This document shows positions 42,734 to 51,230 of a stretch of 64,000 nt of DNA, piece after piece; positions within the stretch are counted from its first letter, which is position 1; every line of letters begins with the position of its first letter. The stretch is from positions 1 through 64,000 of the forward strand of contig NZ_FZOB01000008.1 in assembly GCF_900188395.1 (NCBI RefSeq), in the 5' to 3' direction. A program made the position numbers and the translations under genes. The notes under the pieces were generated by a model, which searched no databases, was not told the DNA's origin, and was given only the letters and a program-made list of their open reading frames with translations. This DNA is from Desulfurobacterium atlanticum. GTDB lineage: Bacteria > Aquificota > Aquificia > Desulfurobacteriales > Desulfurobacteriaceae.

Positions 42734-42760
42734 AACCTGCCTGATATCAGGCAGGTTTTT
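42734..42760. terminator. Bidirectional terminator between purD and the CaCA exchanger
   Basis: A perfect 24-base palindrome (42734-42757) whose arms are AACCTGCCTGAT, followed on the plus strand by a T-run and preceded by A-rich sequence for the other direction. It lies between convergent stops. Confidence 0.88.
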
Positions 42761-42763
42761 AAT

Positions 42764-43759
42764 CTACCTTGTTCCTATATAAATAAACGTGAAAAGATAC
42801 ACTGCAACTATAGCAAGGGATTCATAATCAAAACGCCCCAGAGCTTTTCTCTCAGAACGGTATATAAGCTCTATCATTATAATGGCAGCCATTATTATAG
42901 AAGCCGTTGCAAGAACTCCCTGATCAGGACTTACATGGACAAAAATAGAACCTTTGGTAAAAAACAGGTCATCCACCGTAAGAGTAAATATGTTAAAAAT
43001 ATTGCTGCCTAAAATATTTGAAACAGCCATTTCAACCATATCCATCTTTACAGCAAGCATAGAAACGGCTATCTCTGGCAAAGATGTCGTTATACCAAGC
43101 AGAATTCCACCTATAAAGCTTTCTCCTATCCCTGTCTCTATAGCTATAAGCTTCCCAAGATAAGGAAGTAACATTGCGGCAAAAATTATTACAGTACTAT
43201 GAATAATATACTGAATAACCGCTTCTTTCTTTGAAATTGCCTCTTCCTTTATCTCATAAACGGTCTTTTCTATCATCTTTTTCATTCTTCTTTTCTCGTA
43301 GGAAGAAGTAACAGAGATAGCAATCATATATACAACCAAAATAAGCACTGAAAATATACTGAACCAGCCTAAAGTAAGCTCTTTTTTAAGCCACAAAGGC
43401 ATCATAGCAATTCCTATAAGAATAATTCCAAAAGCCGCAGAAAGAGATAAACCGTGATGGACCTTTTTTGTCATCGGAGTATCTTCAAGAAGAAAGTCAA
43501 CAAACGCAAACACCATAAAATTGAACATACAGCTTCCAAAGATGTTACTTACAGCAATATCAGGACTTTTAGCTATTGTAACAGAACTTATACCTGTAAT
43601 AAGTTCAGGAAGAGATGTAATTGAAGCAACGAAAATAACACCGAAAAGACTCCTCCCAAGATTAAACTTATCAGCTAAAATATCTCCGTAAATTAATAGA
43701 TTTCTTCCTGAATAAAACACAAGAACAACAAGGGCAAAAAATGCTATGTAGAGAACCAT
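42764..43759 (-). CDS. Sodium/calcium exchanger (CaCA) family antiporter
   Basis: 331 residues, about ten membrane helices. The two diagnostic alpha repeats are visible: SITSLPELITGISS in the first half and LGITTSLPEIAVSMLAVK in the second, each with the Pro-Glu ion-binding pair. A charged cytosolic loop (about 165-195) divides the halves. It probably exchanges Ca2+ or another divalent cation for Na+ or H+. The frame is open to 43816; ATG 43759 with AGAGGTG upstream is the better start. It overlaps the P-type ATPase gene by 16 bases, so two cation exporters are co-expressed. Confidence 0.88.
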   Translation of the reverse strand: MVLYIAFFALVVLVFYSGRNLLIYGDILADKFNLGRSLFGVIFVASITSLPELITGISSVTIAKSPDIAVSNIFGSCMFNFMVFAFVDFLLEDTPMTKKVHHGLSLSAAFGIILIGIAMMPLWLKKELTLGWFSIFSVLILVVYMIAISVTSSYEKRRMKKMIEKTVYEIKEEAISKKEAVIQYIIHSTVIIFAAMLLPYLGKLIAIETGIGESFIGGILLGITTSLPEIAVSMLAVKMDMVEMAVSNILGSNIFNIFTLTVDDLFFTKGSIFVHVSPDQGVLATASIIMAAIIMIELIYRSERKALGRFDYESLAIVAVYLFTFIYIGTR

Positions 43760-46242
43760 TTTTTCACCTCTATCATTAAGAAGAATGCAATACCACTGGC
43801 AAGTATGTAGCCCCAATCGGTAAGAGCAAGGGGAACAGTGTTAAGCACTCCCGAAAGCAGATATACGGCAGCAAGCTGCAGAGCAAAACCTGCAAATATA
43901 GCAAGGAACATATACGGATTTACTTTAAAAGTTTCTATAACATTTGCAAAGAACGGCTTCTCTTTGATGGACTGAATTCCGTTAAACCATTGAATAACAG
44001 CAAGAGATGTAAAAGCTGCAGTGTTTGCTCTTTCATAAGAACCGTGACCTAAAAGATATACAAACACAGCAACAACAAGAACACCCATTAAAACCGCCGC
44101 AAACGCAGTATCTTTAAGCTGTTTTTTATCAAAAAAAGCCTCTTCAGGCTTTTTAGGTTTTTCATTCATAGGATCCTTATCACTTTTCCCAAATGCAAAC
44201 GTTTTATCCTGAACACCCTCAGTTACAAGGTTTATCCATAGAATCTGAACAGGCTGAAGTGGAAGTGGAAGATTAAGGAAAAATCCTGAAGTAACAACAA
44301 AAATCTCTCCAAAACTACAGGAAACAAGATAGTAAATAGCTTTTCTTATGTTTTTGGCAATTTCTCTTCCTGTTTTAATAGCTTCAACTATTACAGATAA
44401 ATTGTTGTCTGTAATAACCATTTTTGCTACTTCCCTTGCAGCCTGACTACCTCCACCCATGGCAATTCCTAAATCAGCAGCTTTTAAAGCCGGCACATCA
44501 TTGACACCGTCACCTGTAACAGCAACAATCTCTTTTGCACTTTGAAGGACCCTTACAATTCTGTATTTATTCTCAGGCGTTGCCCTTGCAATAACAGCAG
44601 TGTTTTTTAATGCTTCAAGAAGCTCCCCATCACTCATTTTGTCTATATCCGTTCCCTTTAATACCCTTTCACCTTCTTTCAGAATATCAACAGAACGTGC
44701 TATAGCAGCTGCAGTGGCAGGATTATCTCCTGTAACCATCAACACCCTTATTCCTGCCTTTCTTGCAGTATTTACAGCTTCCTTAACCCCTTCTTTCGGA
44801 GGGTCTATAAAACCTACAAGTCCCACAATCTTAATTGTCAGATTATCTATGGAAAATTTATCATCAGAAACATCAGCAACACCAAAAGCAAGAACCCTTA
44901 ATCCTTGAGAGGCAAGTTCATCATGAAGTTTTGAAAGCTTTTCAACCGCTTCATCTTTCAAAGAAAGCTCAACAAGTGACTCAAACGCTCCTTTTACAAG
45001 TACCTGTTTCTTTCCATCAATTTCTACACCCACCGCCATAAGCCTTCTCTTTGTATCAAAAGGATACTCCCACAGCTTAACAGCTTTCTGCCTTAAAAGT
45101 CTCCAGTTAATCCCCTCTTCCTCAAGCCACTTAAGTAGTGCAATCTCAAGAGGATCTCCTCTGTCAATATCAGCATCGTTGCACAACGCTGCAACGTTAT
45201 AAAGCTCCTCTTTATCAATGGCAAAAGTGGAATAAACTTTCAGCTTTCCCTCTGTTATAGTCCCCGTTTTATCTGAAACTATATAGGTGGAACTTCCAAG
45301 GGTTTCAACGGCTGGAAGATACTTTACAAGAACTTTCTTTTTTGAAAGATAAACAGCACCTATCACAAGAACAAAAGTAACAACAAGTGGAAGCCCTTCA
45401 GGAACAGCAGAAACAAGCTCAGCAATAATAAGCATAATAACATCATAGATGTCTCTTTTCTCAAGAACAGCAACAACAAGAATAACAGCAAGAATAAGAA
45501 ACAGGACAAGCATCCATCTTTTTGAAAAACTCTCAAGAGCACGGGTTAAAGGGGATTCTGGAGATGACTCTTTTGCTCTTTCTGCTATCTTCCCTATCTC
45601 TGTATTTTTTCCTGTAGCAAAAACAACACCTAAAGCTTTACCTCTTACAACAACAGTTCCTTTAAAAACAACATTCTCCCTTTTATAAATCGGAGTATCT
45701 TCTTTATGAATAACATCAGCATTCTTTTCAACAGGAACAGACTCTCCGGTTAGTATCGCCTCATCAACAAGAAGGCCTGTTGATTTTACAAGCCTTATAT
45801 CTGCAGGAACAACATCCCCTTCACCAAGAATCACTACATCCCCGGGAACAACTTCTGAAACAGGAATTTCAACCTCTTTTCCATCTCTTAAAACAACGGT
45901 TCTCTCTTCCGCTAATTTTTGTAGCGCTTCCATTGAAGATATAGCCTTTAACTCCTGCCAGAAGCCAAGAATACCGTTAAAAAGAATAATAAAAACGATA
46001 ATCAGGGAGTCTTTAGCATGCCCCATAAAAGCTGTTAATACAGCAGCACCTATAAGTATAAAAACAAGCGGGTTGTTAAACTGTCTTAGAAATATCTGCC
46101 ACTTTTTTATCTCCTCTTTTTTAAGGGCATTATATCCGTAAACTTTCAAGCGCTCCTTAACTTCACTGGTTGCCAAACCTTTTAAAGAAGTTCTTAATTT
46201 TTTAAGGGTTTCATCAACAGAAAGGGAATGAAAAAAGGACAT
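43744..46242 (-). CDS. P-type cation-transporting ATPase (P2/Ca2+-ATPase-like)
   Basis: 832 residues. N-terminal cation ATPase domain; TGES 165-168 in the actuator; PEGLP 281-285 in membrane helix 4, the ion-site sequence of Ca2+/Na+,K+-type pumps; phosphorylation site DKTGT with Asp324; later TGDNPAT and GDGVNDVPALK in the P domain. Membrane helix 6 reads NLVTEGVQDKTFAFG, unlike the DGLPA form of sarcoplasmic Ca2+ pumps, so the transported ion is uncertain (Ca2+, Mn2+ or other). The frame extends to 46284; ATG 46242 has GGAGG and is chosen. It follows mqnE and overlaps the CaCA gene. Confidence 0.9.
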   Translation of the reverse strand: MSFFHSLSVDETLKKLRTSLKGLATSEVKERLKVYGYNALKKEEIKKWQIFLRQFNNPLVFILIGAAVLTAFMGHAKDSLIIVFIILFNGILGFWQELKAISSMEALQKLAEERTVVLRDGKEVEIPVSEVVPGDVVILGEGDVVPADIRLVKSTGLLVDEAILTGESVPVEKNADVIHKEDTPIYKRENVVFKGTVVVRGKALGVVFATGKNTEIGKIAERAKESSPESPLTRALESFSKRWMLVLFLILAVILVVAVLEKRDIYDVIMLIIAELVSAVPEGLPLVVTFVLVIGAVYLSKKKVLVKYLPAVETLGSSTYIVSDKTGTITEGKLKVYSTFAIDKEELYNVAALCNDADIDRGDPLEIALLKWLEEEGINWRLLRQKAVKLWEYPFDTKRRLMAVGVEIDGKKQVLVKGAFESLVELSLKDEAVEKLSKLHDELASQGLRVLAFGVADVSDDKFSIDNLTIKIVGLVGFIDPPKEGVKEAVNTARKAGIRVLMVTGDNPATAAAIARSVDILKEGERVLKGTDIDKMSDGELLEALKNTAVIARATPENKYRIVRVLQSAKEIVAVTGDGVNDVPALKAADLGIAMGGGSQAAREVAKMVITDNNLSVIVEAIKTGREIAKNIRKAIYYLVSCSFGEIFVVTSGFFLNLPLPLQPVQILWINLVTEGVQDKTFAFGKSDKDPMNEKPKKPEEAFFDKKQLKDTAFAAVLMGVLVVAVFVYLLGHGSYERANTAAFTSLAVIQWFNGIQSIKEKPFFANVIETFKVNPYMFLAIFAGFALQLAAVYLLSGVLNTVPLALTDWGYILASGIAFFLMIEVKKWFST

Positions 46243-46273
46243 AAAACCTCCTGACAGGAAAGATAAGCTTTTG

Positions 46274-47377
46274 TTAATATACATTAATTATATTATACAG
46301 AGCATCTCTTTCAACAGGTGTTTTGCCAGCTTCTCTTATAAGTCTAATAAGTCTCTCTTTAGGCATATATTTTCCTGCTTTAGCTCCTGCCGCTTGTGTT
46401 ATCTCCTCTTCAACAACAGTTCCATCAAGGTCATCAACACCGTAAAACAGCGAAAGCTGTGCAACCTTCTCACCTAACATTATCCAGTAAGCTTTAATGT
46501 GGTCAAAATTATCAAGGAGAAGCCGTGAAACGGCAAGTGTTTTTATCTCATCAACGGCAGTAGTATAATCAGCCCCCTCTATCCTTGTATTTATCGGATG
46601 AAATGCAAGGGGAATAAACGCCTGAAAACCGCCCGTCTCATCCTGAGCTTCACGAAGCATAAGAAGATGTTCCACCCTATCTCTGTAAGATTCAACATGC
46701 CCAAAAAGCATCGTCGCATTGGTTTTTATGCCAAGCCTGTGAGCAGTTTTATGAATATCAAGATACTCTTTCGCTGAAATCTTTTCAGGACAAAGCTTAC
46801 TTCTCACTTCAGGATTAAAAATCTCTCCACCGCCACCTGGCATTGAAGAAAGCCCGACCTCTTTAAACTCCTTTAAAGTATCCTCTACACTTTTACCACC
46901 TCTTTCTGCTATATACTTTATCTCTTCTGCAGTGAAAGCTTTTATCTGAATAAAAGGATACCTCTCCTTTATCCTTTTTACCATTTCAAGATAGTATTCA
47001 TACCCCCAATCAGGATGCAAACCGCCGACTATGTGAACCTCTGTAACTCCATCAAGATTTAAGGAATCAAGCTTTTCAAGAATTTTCTCTATCGTTAATT
47101 CATACGCACCTTCATCCCCTTTGTCTTTTCTAAAAGCACAAAATTTACACGTTCCGATACATATATTTGTAGGCGTAATATGGACATTTACATTAAAATA
47201 GACCCTATCCTGATTTTTCTTTTCATTAACATAGGATGCAAGATACCCTATAGAGAGCAAATCATTGCTTTCAAAAAGCTTTAAACCATCATCAAAATCA
47301 AGCCGCTCTCCCGAAAAAATCTTTTCTGCCACAGAAATCAACTTCTTATCTTTAATAAAATTGATTACCTTATCCAT
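46274..47377 (-). CDS. mqnE: Aminofutalosine synthase MqnE-type radical SAM enzyme, copy 2
   Basis: 367 residues. The radical SAM cluster motif is Cys73-xxx-Cys77-xx-Cys80 (CIGTCKFC). Family blocks: FRKDKGDEGAYELTIE, VHIVGGLHPDWGYEYYLEM, GGGGEIFNPEVR, GHVESYRDRVEHLLMLR and ETGGFQAFIPLAFHP. MqnE joins chorismate-derived enolpyruvyl-benzoate to adenosine via SAM, the first radical step of the futalosine menaquinone pathway. The sequence fits MqnE rather than the cyclase MqnC. It is preceded directly by a paralogue with which it shares one base (47377). This copy keeps the FIPLAFHP block typical of MqnE. Confidence 0.85.
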   Translation of the reverse strand: MDKVINFIKDKKLISVAEKIFSGERLDFDDGLKLFESNDLLSIGYLASYVNEKKNQDRVYFNVNVHITPTNICIGTCKFCAFRKDKGDEGAYELTIEKILEKLDSLNLDGVTEVHIVGGLHPDWGYEYYLEMVKRIKERYPFIQIKAFTAEEIKYIAERGGKSVEDTLKEFKEVGLSSMPGGGGEIFNPEVRSKLCPEKISAKEYLDIHKTAHRLGIKTNATMLFGHVESYRDRVEHLLMLREAQDETGGFQAFIPLAFHPINTRIEGADYTTAVDEIKTLAVSRLLLDNFDHIKAYWIMLGEKVAQLSLFYGVDDLDGTVVEEEITQAAGAKAGKYMPKERLIRLIREAGKTPVERDALYNIINVY

Positions 47378-48498
47378 TACTCTTCTCCATAGTAAACATT
47401 AACAACGTTATAAACAGAGTCTCTCTCCACGGGAATTTTACCGGCTTCCTTTATAAGCTTAATAAGACGGCTTTTAGGCATATAACTTCCGGTATCCGCA
47501 CCTGCACAGCGGGTTATCTCTTCTTCAACAACAGTTCCGTCAAGGTCATCAACACCAAAGAAAAGAGAAGTTTGAGCAAGTTTTTCGCCAAGCATTATCC
47601 AGAAAGCCCTTATATGAGGAAAATTATCAAGTAAAAGCCTTGACACAGATAGCATTTTTAAGTCATCAAACCCTGTAGTTTTCTTCCCGCCAAGAGCCGT
47701 ATTCTCAGGATGGTAAGCAAAAGAGAGAAAAGCCTGAAAGCCACCTGTCTCATCCTGAGCTTCTCTAAGCATGAGAAGATGCTCCACCCTGTCCCTGTAA
47801 GATTCAACATGCCCGTAAAGGATGGAAGCGTTGCTCCTTAAACCGAACCTGTGGGCAGTTTTATGAATATCAAGATATCTTTGAGCTGTAAGTTTTTCAG
47901 GACACAAAGAGTTCCTGATTTTACTGTTAAAGATTTCTGCCCCACCGGCAGGGATTGAACCAAGTCCCGCCCTTACAAGGTCAAACAGAACCTCTTCCAC
48001 ATCTTTCTTACCTATTCTGGAAAGATAGTCTATCTCCTCTGCAGTAAAAGCCTGAATGTTAATATCTGGATAGGCTCTGTGAAGTTCCCTAATCATCTCA
48101 AGATAGTAGTCATAACTCCAGTCAGGATGAAGTCCGCCAACAAGGTGAATCTCTGTTATCCCTTTATCAACATACTCACCGGCTTTTTTCAAAATCTCTT
48201 CTATCGTTAGCTCATAAGCCCCTTCATCACCTTTATCTTTTCTGAAAGCACAAAATTTACAGTTTCCTATACAGATGTTAGTCGGATTTATGTGTCTATT
48301 AACAACAAAATAAACAAGTTTTCCATTCTTTTTCTCATTAACGTAAGAAGCAAGTCTGCCGAGTGTAAGAATATCTGTGGTCTCAAAAAGTTTTAAACCA
48401 TCCTCAAAATCAAGCCGTTCACCAGATTCTATCTTTTCATAAATCTTAAGCAGATCTCTATCCTCTGCAAACCTTTCAATATCTTCTCTCAAGCTCAT
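47377..48498 (-). CDS. Aminofutalosine synthase MqnE-type radical SAM enzyme, copy 1
   Basis: 373 residues, clearly paralogous to the downstream gene along its whole length. Cluster motif Cys76-xxx-Cys80-xx-Cys83 (CIGNCKFC), then FRKDKGDEGAYELTIE, LVGGLHPDWSYDYYLEM, AGGAEIFNSKIR and GHVESYRDRVEHLLMLR. Differences from copy 2 fall near the substrate side: IPAGGAEIF for MPGGGGEIF and FLSFAYHP for FIPLAFHP. It could be a second MqnE, a diverged enzyme of the same pathway, or a new activity. It overlaps the DtxR-type gene by 23 bases and starts a tight run with copy 2 and the cation pumps. Confidence 0.85.
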   Translation of the reverse strand: MSLREDIERFAEDRDLLKIYEKIESGERLDFEDGLKLFETTDILTLGRLASYVNEKKNGKLVYFVVNRHINPTNICIGNCKFCAFRKDKGDEGAYELTIEEILKKAGEYVDKGITEIHLVGGLHPDWSYDYYLEMIRELHRAYPDINIQAFTAEEIDYLSRIGKKDVEEVLFDLVRAGLGSIPAGGAEIFNSKIRNSLCPEKLTAQRYLDIHKTAHRFGLRSNASILYGHVESYRDRVEHLLMLREAQDETGGFQAFLSFAYHPENTALGGKKTTGFDDLKMLSVSRLLLDNFPHIRAFWIMLGEKLAQTSLFFGVDDLDGTVVEEEITRCAGADTGSYMPKSRLIKLIKEAGKIPVERDSVYNVVNVYYGEE

Positions 48499-48889
48499 CT
48501 ATCAATCCTTTCTCTTTTAAAAATTGTGTTAATCTCCCTATACGTTCTACCGTATTACCACTTAAATGGTGCTCAAGTAAACAACCTTCCGTTTCTGCAA
48601 GATTATCAGGAAGCTTAAGAATCTCTCTCATAAACTCTTCAAGAATCCTGTGCTTCTCCAGCAACCGCTCAGCATACAACCTTCCTTTAGAAGTGATTTT
48701 TACAGTTCCGTAAGGCTCATAATCAACAAATCCTCTCTCAGAAAGCCTTTTCAACACATCAGAAACAGTTGGCATTCTGACGCCCCTTTCAGAGGCTATA
48801 TCCTTAACCCTTGCAACACCTTTTTCTATCTCAAGTAGATATATCGTTTCAAGATAATCTTCAAGACGGGGAGGTAGTTTCTCTTCCAT
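48476..48889 (-). CDS. DtxR/MntR-family metal-dependent transcriptional regulator
   Basis: 137 residues. Winged-helix DNA-binding domain: RLEDYLETIYLLE, then VRMPTVSDVLKRLSERGFVDY and ITSKGRLYAERLLEKHRILEEF. The dimerisation/metal part follows (LAETEGCLLEHHLSGNTVERI, with Cys and His that can bind Fe or Mn). The SH3-like third domain is absent, as in MntR. It is divergent from speD. An imperfect palindrome TTnAATnnATTnAA at 48906-48919, about 17 bases before the start codon, is a possible autoregulatory operator. Its gene overlaps the first mqnE copy by 23 bases. Confidence 0.88.
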   Translation of the reverse strand: MEEKLPPRLEDYLETIYLLEIEKGVARVKDIASERGVRMPTVSDVLKRLSERGFVDYEPYGTVKITSKGRLYAERLLEKHRILEEFMREILKLPDNLAETEGCLLEHHLSGNTVERIGRLTQFLKEKGLIDELERRY

Positions 48890-48905
48890 AGTTAAATCCT
48901 GTCAG

Positions 48906-48919
48906 TTTAATTGATTTAA
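48906..48919. promoter_or_regulatory. Possible DtxR/MntR operator
   Basis: An imperfect inverted repeat, TTTAATTGATTTAA, between the regulator gene and the divergent speD promoter. AT-rich palindromes occur by chance in this genome, so this rests mainly on position. Confidence 0.25.
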
Positions 48920-49014
48920 TTTTAACACAGCCAGAAGTTGAGCAAATTAAAGCAATACCGCTGCCAACAAATCCCATTTTCTTAACCAAACTTTTAAAAT
49001 TTCCCCTTTTAAAA

Positions 49015-49042
49015 TTGCACCTGTGGCTATTTAGCATATAAT
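49015..49042 (+). promoter_or_regulatory. Sigma-70 promoter of speD
   Basis: TTGCAC (49015-49020), 16 bases, TATAAT (49037-49042). The predicted leader of about 70 bases contains the palindrome GGTTGCAACC (49047-49056) and an extra AGGAGG at 49068-49073 upstream of the true ribosome site. Confidence 0.7.
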
Positions 49043-49118
49043 TGTAGGTTGCAACCCTAAAACTTTCAGGAGGCAAACCAGCCTTGATTGGGAAAATCGT
49101 TCTAAAGGAGGAGTGGAA

Positions 49119-49520
49119 ATGGCCAAGACTCTCGGCGTCCACATTGTAGCGGACATGTACGGATGTGATCCAGAAATCTTAAAATCAGCCGACAGAATGG
49201 CTGAAATTTTTGAGGGTGCTGTAAAAGAAGCAAACCTCAACAAACTATCTTCTCACTTTCATCAGTTTTACCCCCACGGTGCTACAGGGGTAATAGTAAT
49301 ATCAGAATCCCACCTGTCATTCCACACCTGGCCAGAACACGGCTATGTGGCGATAGATGTTTACACTTGCGGTGACCATTCTCTTGCGTTTAAAGCTTTT
49401 GACTACATTATGGAAAAACTAAACCCTGAAAGAGTGGAGAAAGAGGTCCACTTTAGAGGGGTGATTGATGAAAGTGAGGAGGTAGAATTTGCTTCCTCAA
49501 ACTATTCAGTAGAAGCTTAA
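49119..49520 (+). CDS. speD: S-adenosylmethionine decarboxylase proenzyme
   Basis: 133 residues, the short bacterial/archaeal class. It makes decarboxylated SAM, the aminopropyl donor for spermidine and the longer polyamines common in thermophiles. The self-cleavage site is Glu63-Ser64 in SESHLSFHTWPE, giving a pyruvoyl group on Ser64; His69 and Cys84 (VYTCGDH) complete the active site. GTG at 49113 is in frame, but AAAGGAGG at 49105-49112 is correctly spaced only for ATG 49119, which matches the family N-terminus. It stands alone with its own promoter and terminator. Confidence 0.95.
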   Translation: MAKTLGVHIVADMYGCDPEILKSADRMAEIFEGAVKEANLNKLSSHFHQFYPHGATGVIVISESHLSFHTWPEHGYVAIDVYTCGDHSLAFKAFDYIMEKLNPERVEKEVHFRGVIDESEEVEFASSNYSVEA

Positions 49521-49528
49521 ATTGGGAA

Positions 49529-49550
49529 GGGGCTTGAAAGCCCCTCCTTT
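49529..49550. terminator. Bidirectional terminator between speD and dksA
   Basis: Stem GGGGCT (49529-49534) with AGCCCC (49539-49544), loop TGAA, followed on the plus strand by TCCTTTATT. It separates two convergent genes. Confidence 0.75.
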
Positions 49551-49932
49551 ATTCTGCTTCAAATTTCCTTTCAAGCTTCTCCTGTTTCAACTTACAGTTT
49601 ATACAAAGCTCGGCTACAGGTCTTAATCGCAATCTTTCATAAGAGATACACTTTCCACACTCCTCACATATTCCGTAAGTTCCTTCTTCTATCTTCCTTA
49701 AAGCTTTTTCTATCTTCTTAAGATATTTTGCCTCTCTGTCTCTGATTCTCATCTCAAAAGTTCTCAAAATCTCTTCTGTTGACATATCAACAAGGTCTCC
49801 AACCTCTCTTTCACTGCTTGCTTCTTCCAATATTCCTCGTTTAATATCTTCTATAAGCTCTTTCCTGCGCTCTTCAAGAATCGCTTTCAGCTCTTTTAGC
49901 TGTTCTGGAGTCAAACATTTATTCCCTTTCAT
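49549..49932 (-). CDS. dksA: DksA/TraR-type zinc-finger transcription regulator
   Basis: 127 residues. An N-terminal coiled coil (about 10-75: QLKELKAILEERRKELIEDI, then EEILRTFEMRIRDREAKYLKKIEKAL) is followed by the four-Cys zinc finger CEECGKCI...CINCK. DksA proteins enter the RNA polymerase secondary channel and, with ppGpp, tune rRNA and amino-acid promoters; the GC-rich discriminators at 1-180 are the kind of target they act on. The frame is open to 49992; GGAGG eight bases before ATG 49932 identifies the start. mraY lies upstream on the same strand. Confidence 0.92.
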   Translation of the reverse strand: MKGNKCLTPEQLKELKAILEERRKELIEDIKRGILEEASSEREVGDLVDMSTEEILRTFEMRIRDREAKYLKKIEKALRKIEEGTYGICEECGKCISYERLRLRPVAELCINCKLKQEKLERKFEAE

Positions 49933-49993
49933 CGGAGTATCCTCCATCCATTTTGGTGGTAATGTAAAAACAATTATCAATAATGTCAACAAT

Positions 49994-51070
49994 TCAGCGA
50001 ATTTTTAAGAAACTTAAAGAAACAAGAGCAAGGAGGATAGATATTATCCAGAATCTTACAGTAATTTTCGGTTCTTCCCAGCCCTTTTTCTCAAAATGGT
50101 GGTGGATAGGTGCCATCAGGAAAACTCTTCTTCCCTCACCAAATCTCCTTTTTGTGTACTTGAAATAAAGTCTCTGAATGATAACCGAGATTGTCTCCAT
50201 AACAAAAACTCCGCCGGCAATCGCAAGAACAAACTCCTGCTTAACAATCACCGCAACTGTTCCAAGAATAGCTCCAAGTGCAAGAGAACCAACGTCACCC
50301 ATAAAAACTTCAGCTGGATAGGTATTAAACCACAAAAATACAAGAGAAGCACCGATAACCGCTCCACAAACTATAGAAAGCTCACCGGCTCCGGAAATAT
50401 AGGGAAGGTGAAGGTAGCTTGAAAACCTTGCATGACCTGCAACGTACGCGTAAACAAGAAAAACAAGAGAAGTTGTTATAACAGGACCTATTGCAAGACC
50501 GTCAAGACCATCTGTAAGATTCACAGCATTTGACGCTCCCACTATCACAAATATGACCCACAGAATAAACAAAATTCCAAGATTTAAATGAAGATGTTTA
50601 AAAACCGGAAAGTAAAGAACTGTTGAAAAACCTGAAGCATAGAGAATTACGGCAATTGTAAAAGAAACTATAATCTGACATATCAGCTTTTTCTTCTCTG
50701 AAAGCCCTTCAGGATTTTTCAATTTCGCCTTTATATAGTCATCAACAAAGCCTATAAGACCAAACCCAACAGCTGAAAAAAGAACAAGCCAGACAAAAAG
50801 ATTATCCAGCCTGTTCCACAAAATCACAGCGAGAGTAAACGCAGAAAGAATTAGCACTCCACCCATTGTGGGAACACGCTTCTTTTTGTGAGTTTCTGGC
50901 ATAAACTCTTTAATTGTTTGCTCAAACTGCATACCATCAAGAAACTTTTTAAGCCTGGGATATATGAAAAAGCCGGCAACAATAGCTGTCATTGTGGCAT
51001 ACAAAAGCCTGAACGTTATGTATTTAAAGAGGTTAATGCCTAAAACAGCATAAAACAGCCAGTAAAACAT
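49994..51070 (-). CDS. mraY: Phospho-N-acetylmuramoyl-pentapeptide transferase
   Basis: 358 residues, about ten membrane helices. It transfers phospho-MurNAc-pentapeptide to undecaprenyl phosphate, giving lipid I. Family marks: KKKRVPTMGGVLIL, GFVDDYIK (Mg-binding aspartates), NAVNLTDGLDGLA, NTYPAEVFMGDVGSLALG and the C-terminal APIHHHFEKKGW. It is away from any mur cluster, next to dksA, which is unusual for this gene. Confidence 0.97.
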   Translation of the reverse strand: MFYWLFYAVLGINLFKYITFRLLYATMTAIVAGFFIYPRLKKFLDGMQFEQTIKEFMPETHKKKRVPTMGGVLILSAFTLAVILWNRLDNLFVWLVLFSAVGFGLIGFVDDYIKAKLKNPEGLSEKKKLICQIIVSFTIAVILYASGFSTVLYFPVFKHLHLNLGILFILWVIFVIVGASNAVNLTDGLDGLAIGPVITTSLVFLVYAYVAGHARFSSYLHLPYISGAGELSIVCGAVIGASLVFLWFNTYPAEVFMGDVGSLALGAILGTVAVIVKQEFVLAIAGGVFVMETISVIIQRLYFKYTKRRFGEGRRVFLMAPIHHHFEKKGWEEPKITVRFWIISILLALVSLSFLKIR

Positions 51071-51230
51071 TAAACACCCCTGAACTTACAAAACTTTGAA
51101 GAGTAATTCTATACTTTTTAAAACATTTTCAAACAAGAAAACCTTTAAAAAGGAAGAGAAGTGATTGGTGGAAAATCCCAGTAAACTCCGATAAATTTAA
51201 TTAGGGAAAAACCAATTTTTGAGGGAAATT

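Noticed and set aside
49021-49118. SAM-sensing riboswitch upstream of speD
   Set aside because: The leader of about 70 bases has only one short palindrome (GGTTGCAACC) and none of the kink-turn or pseudoknot elements expected of known SAM riboswitches.
48861-49142. 93-codon minus-strand frame across the speD promoter
   Set aside because: It would run through the speD promoter and start region and overlap the regulator's start; no ribosome site.
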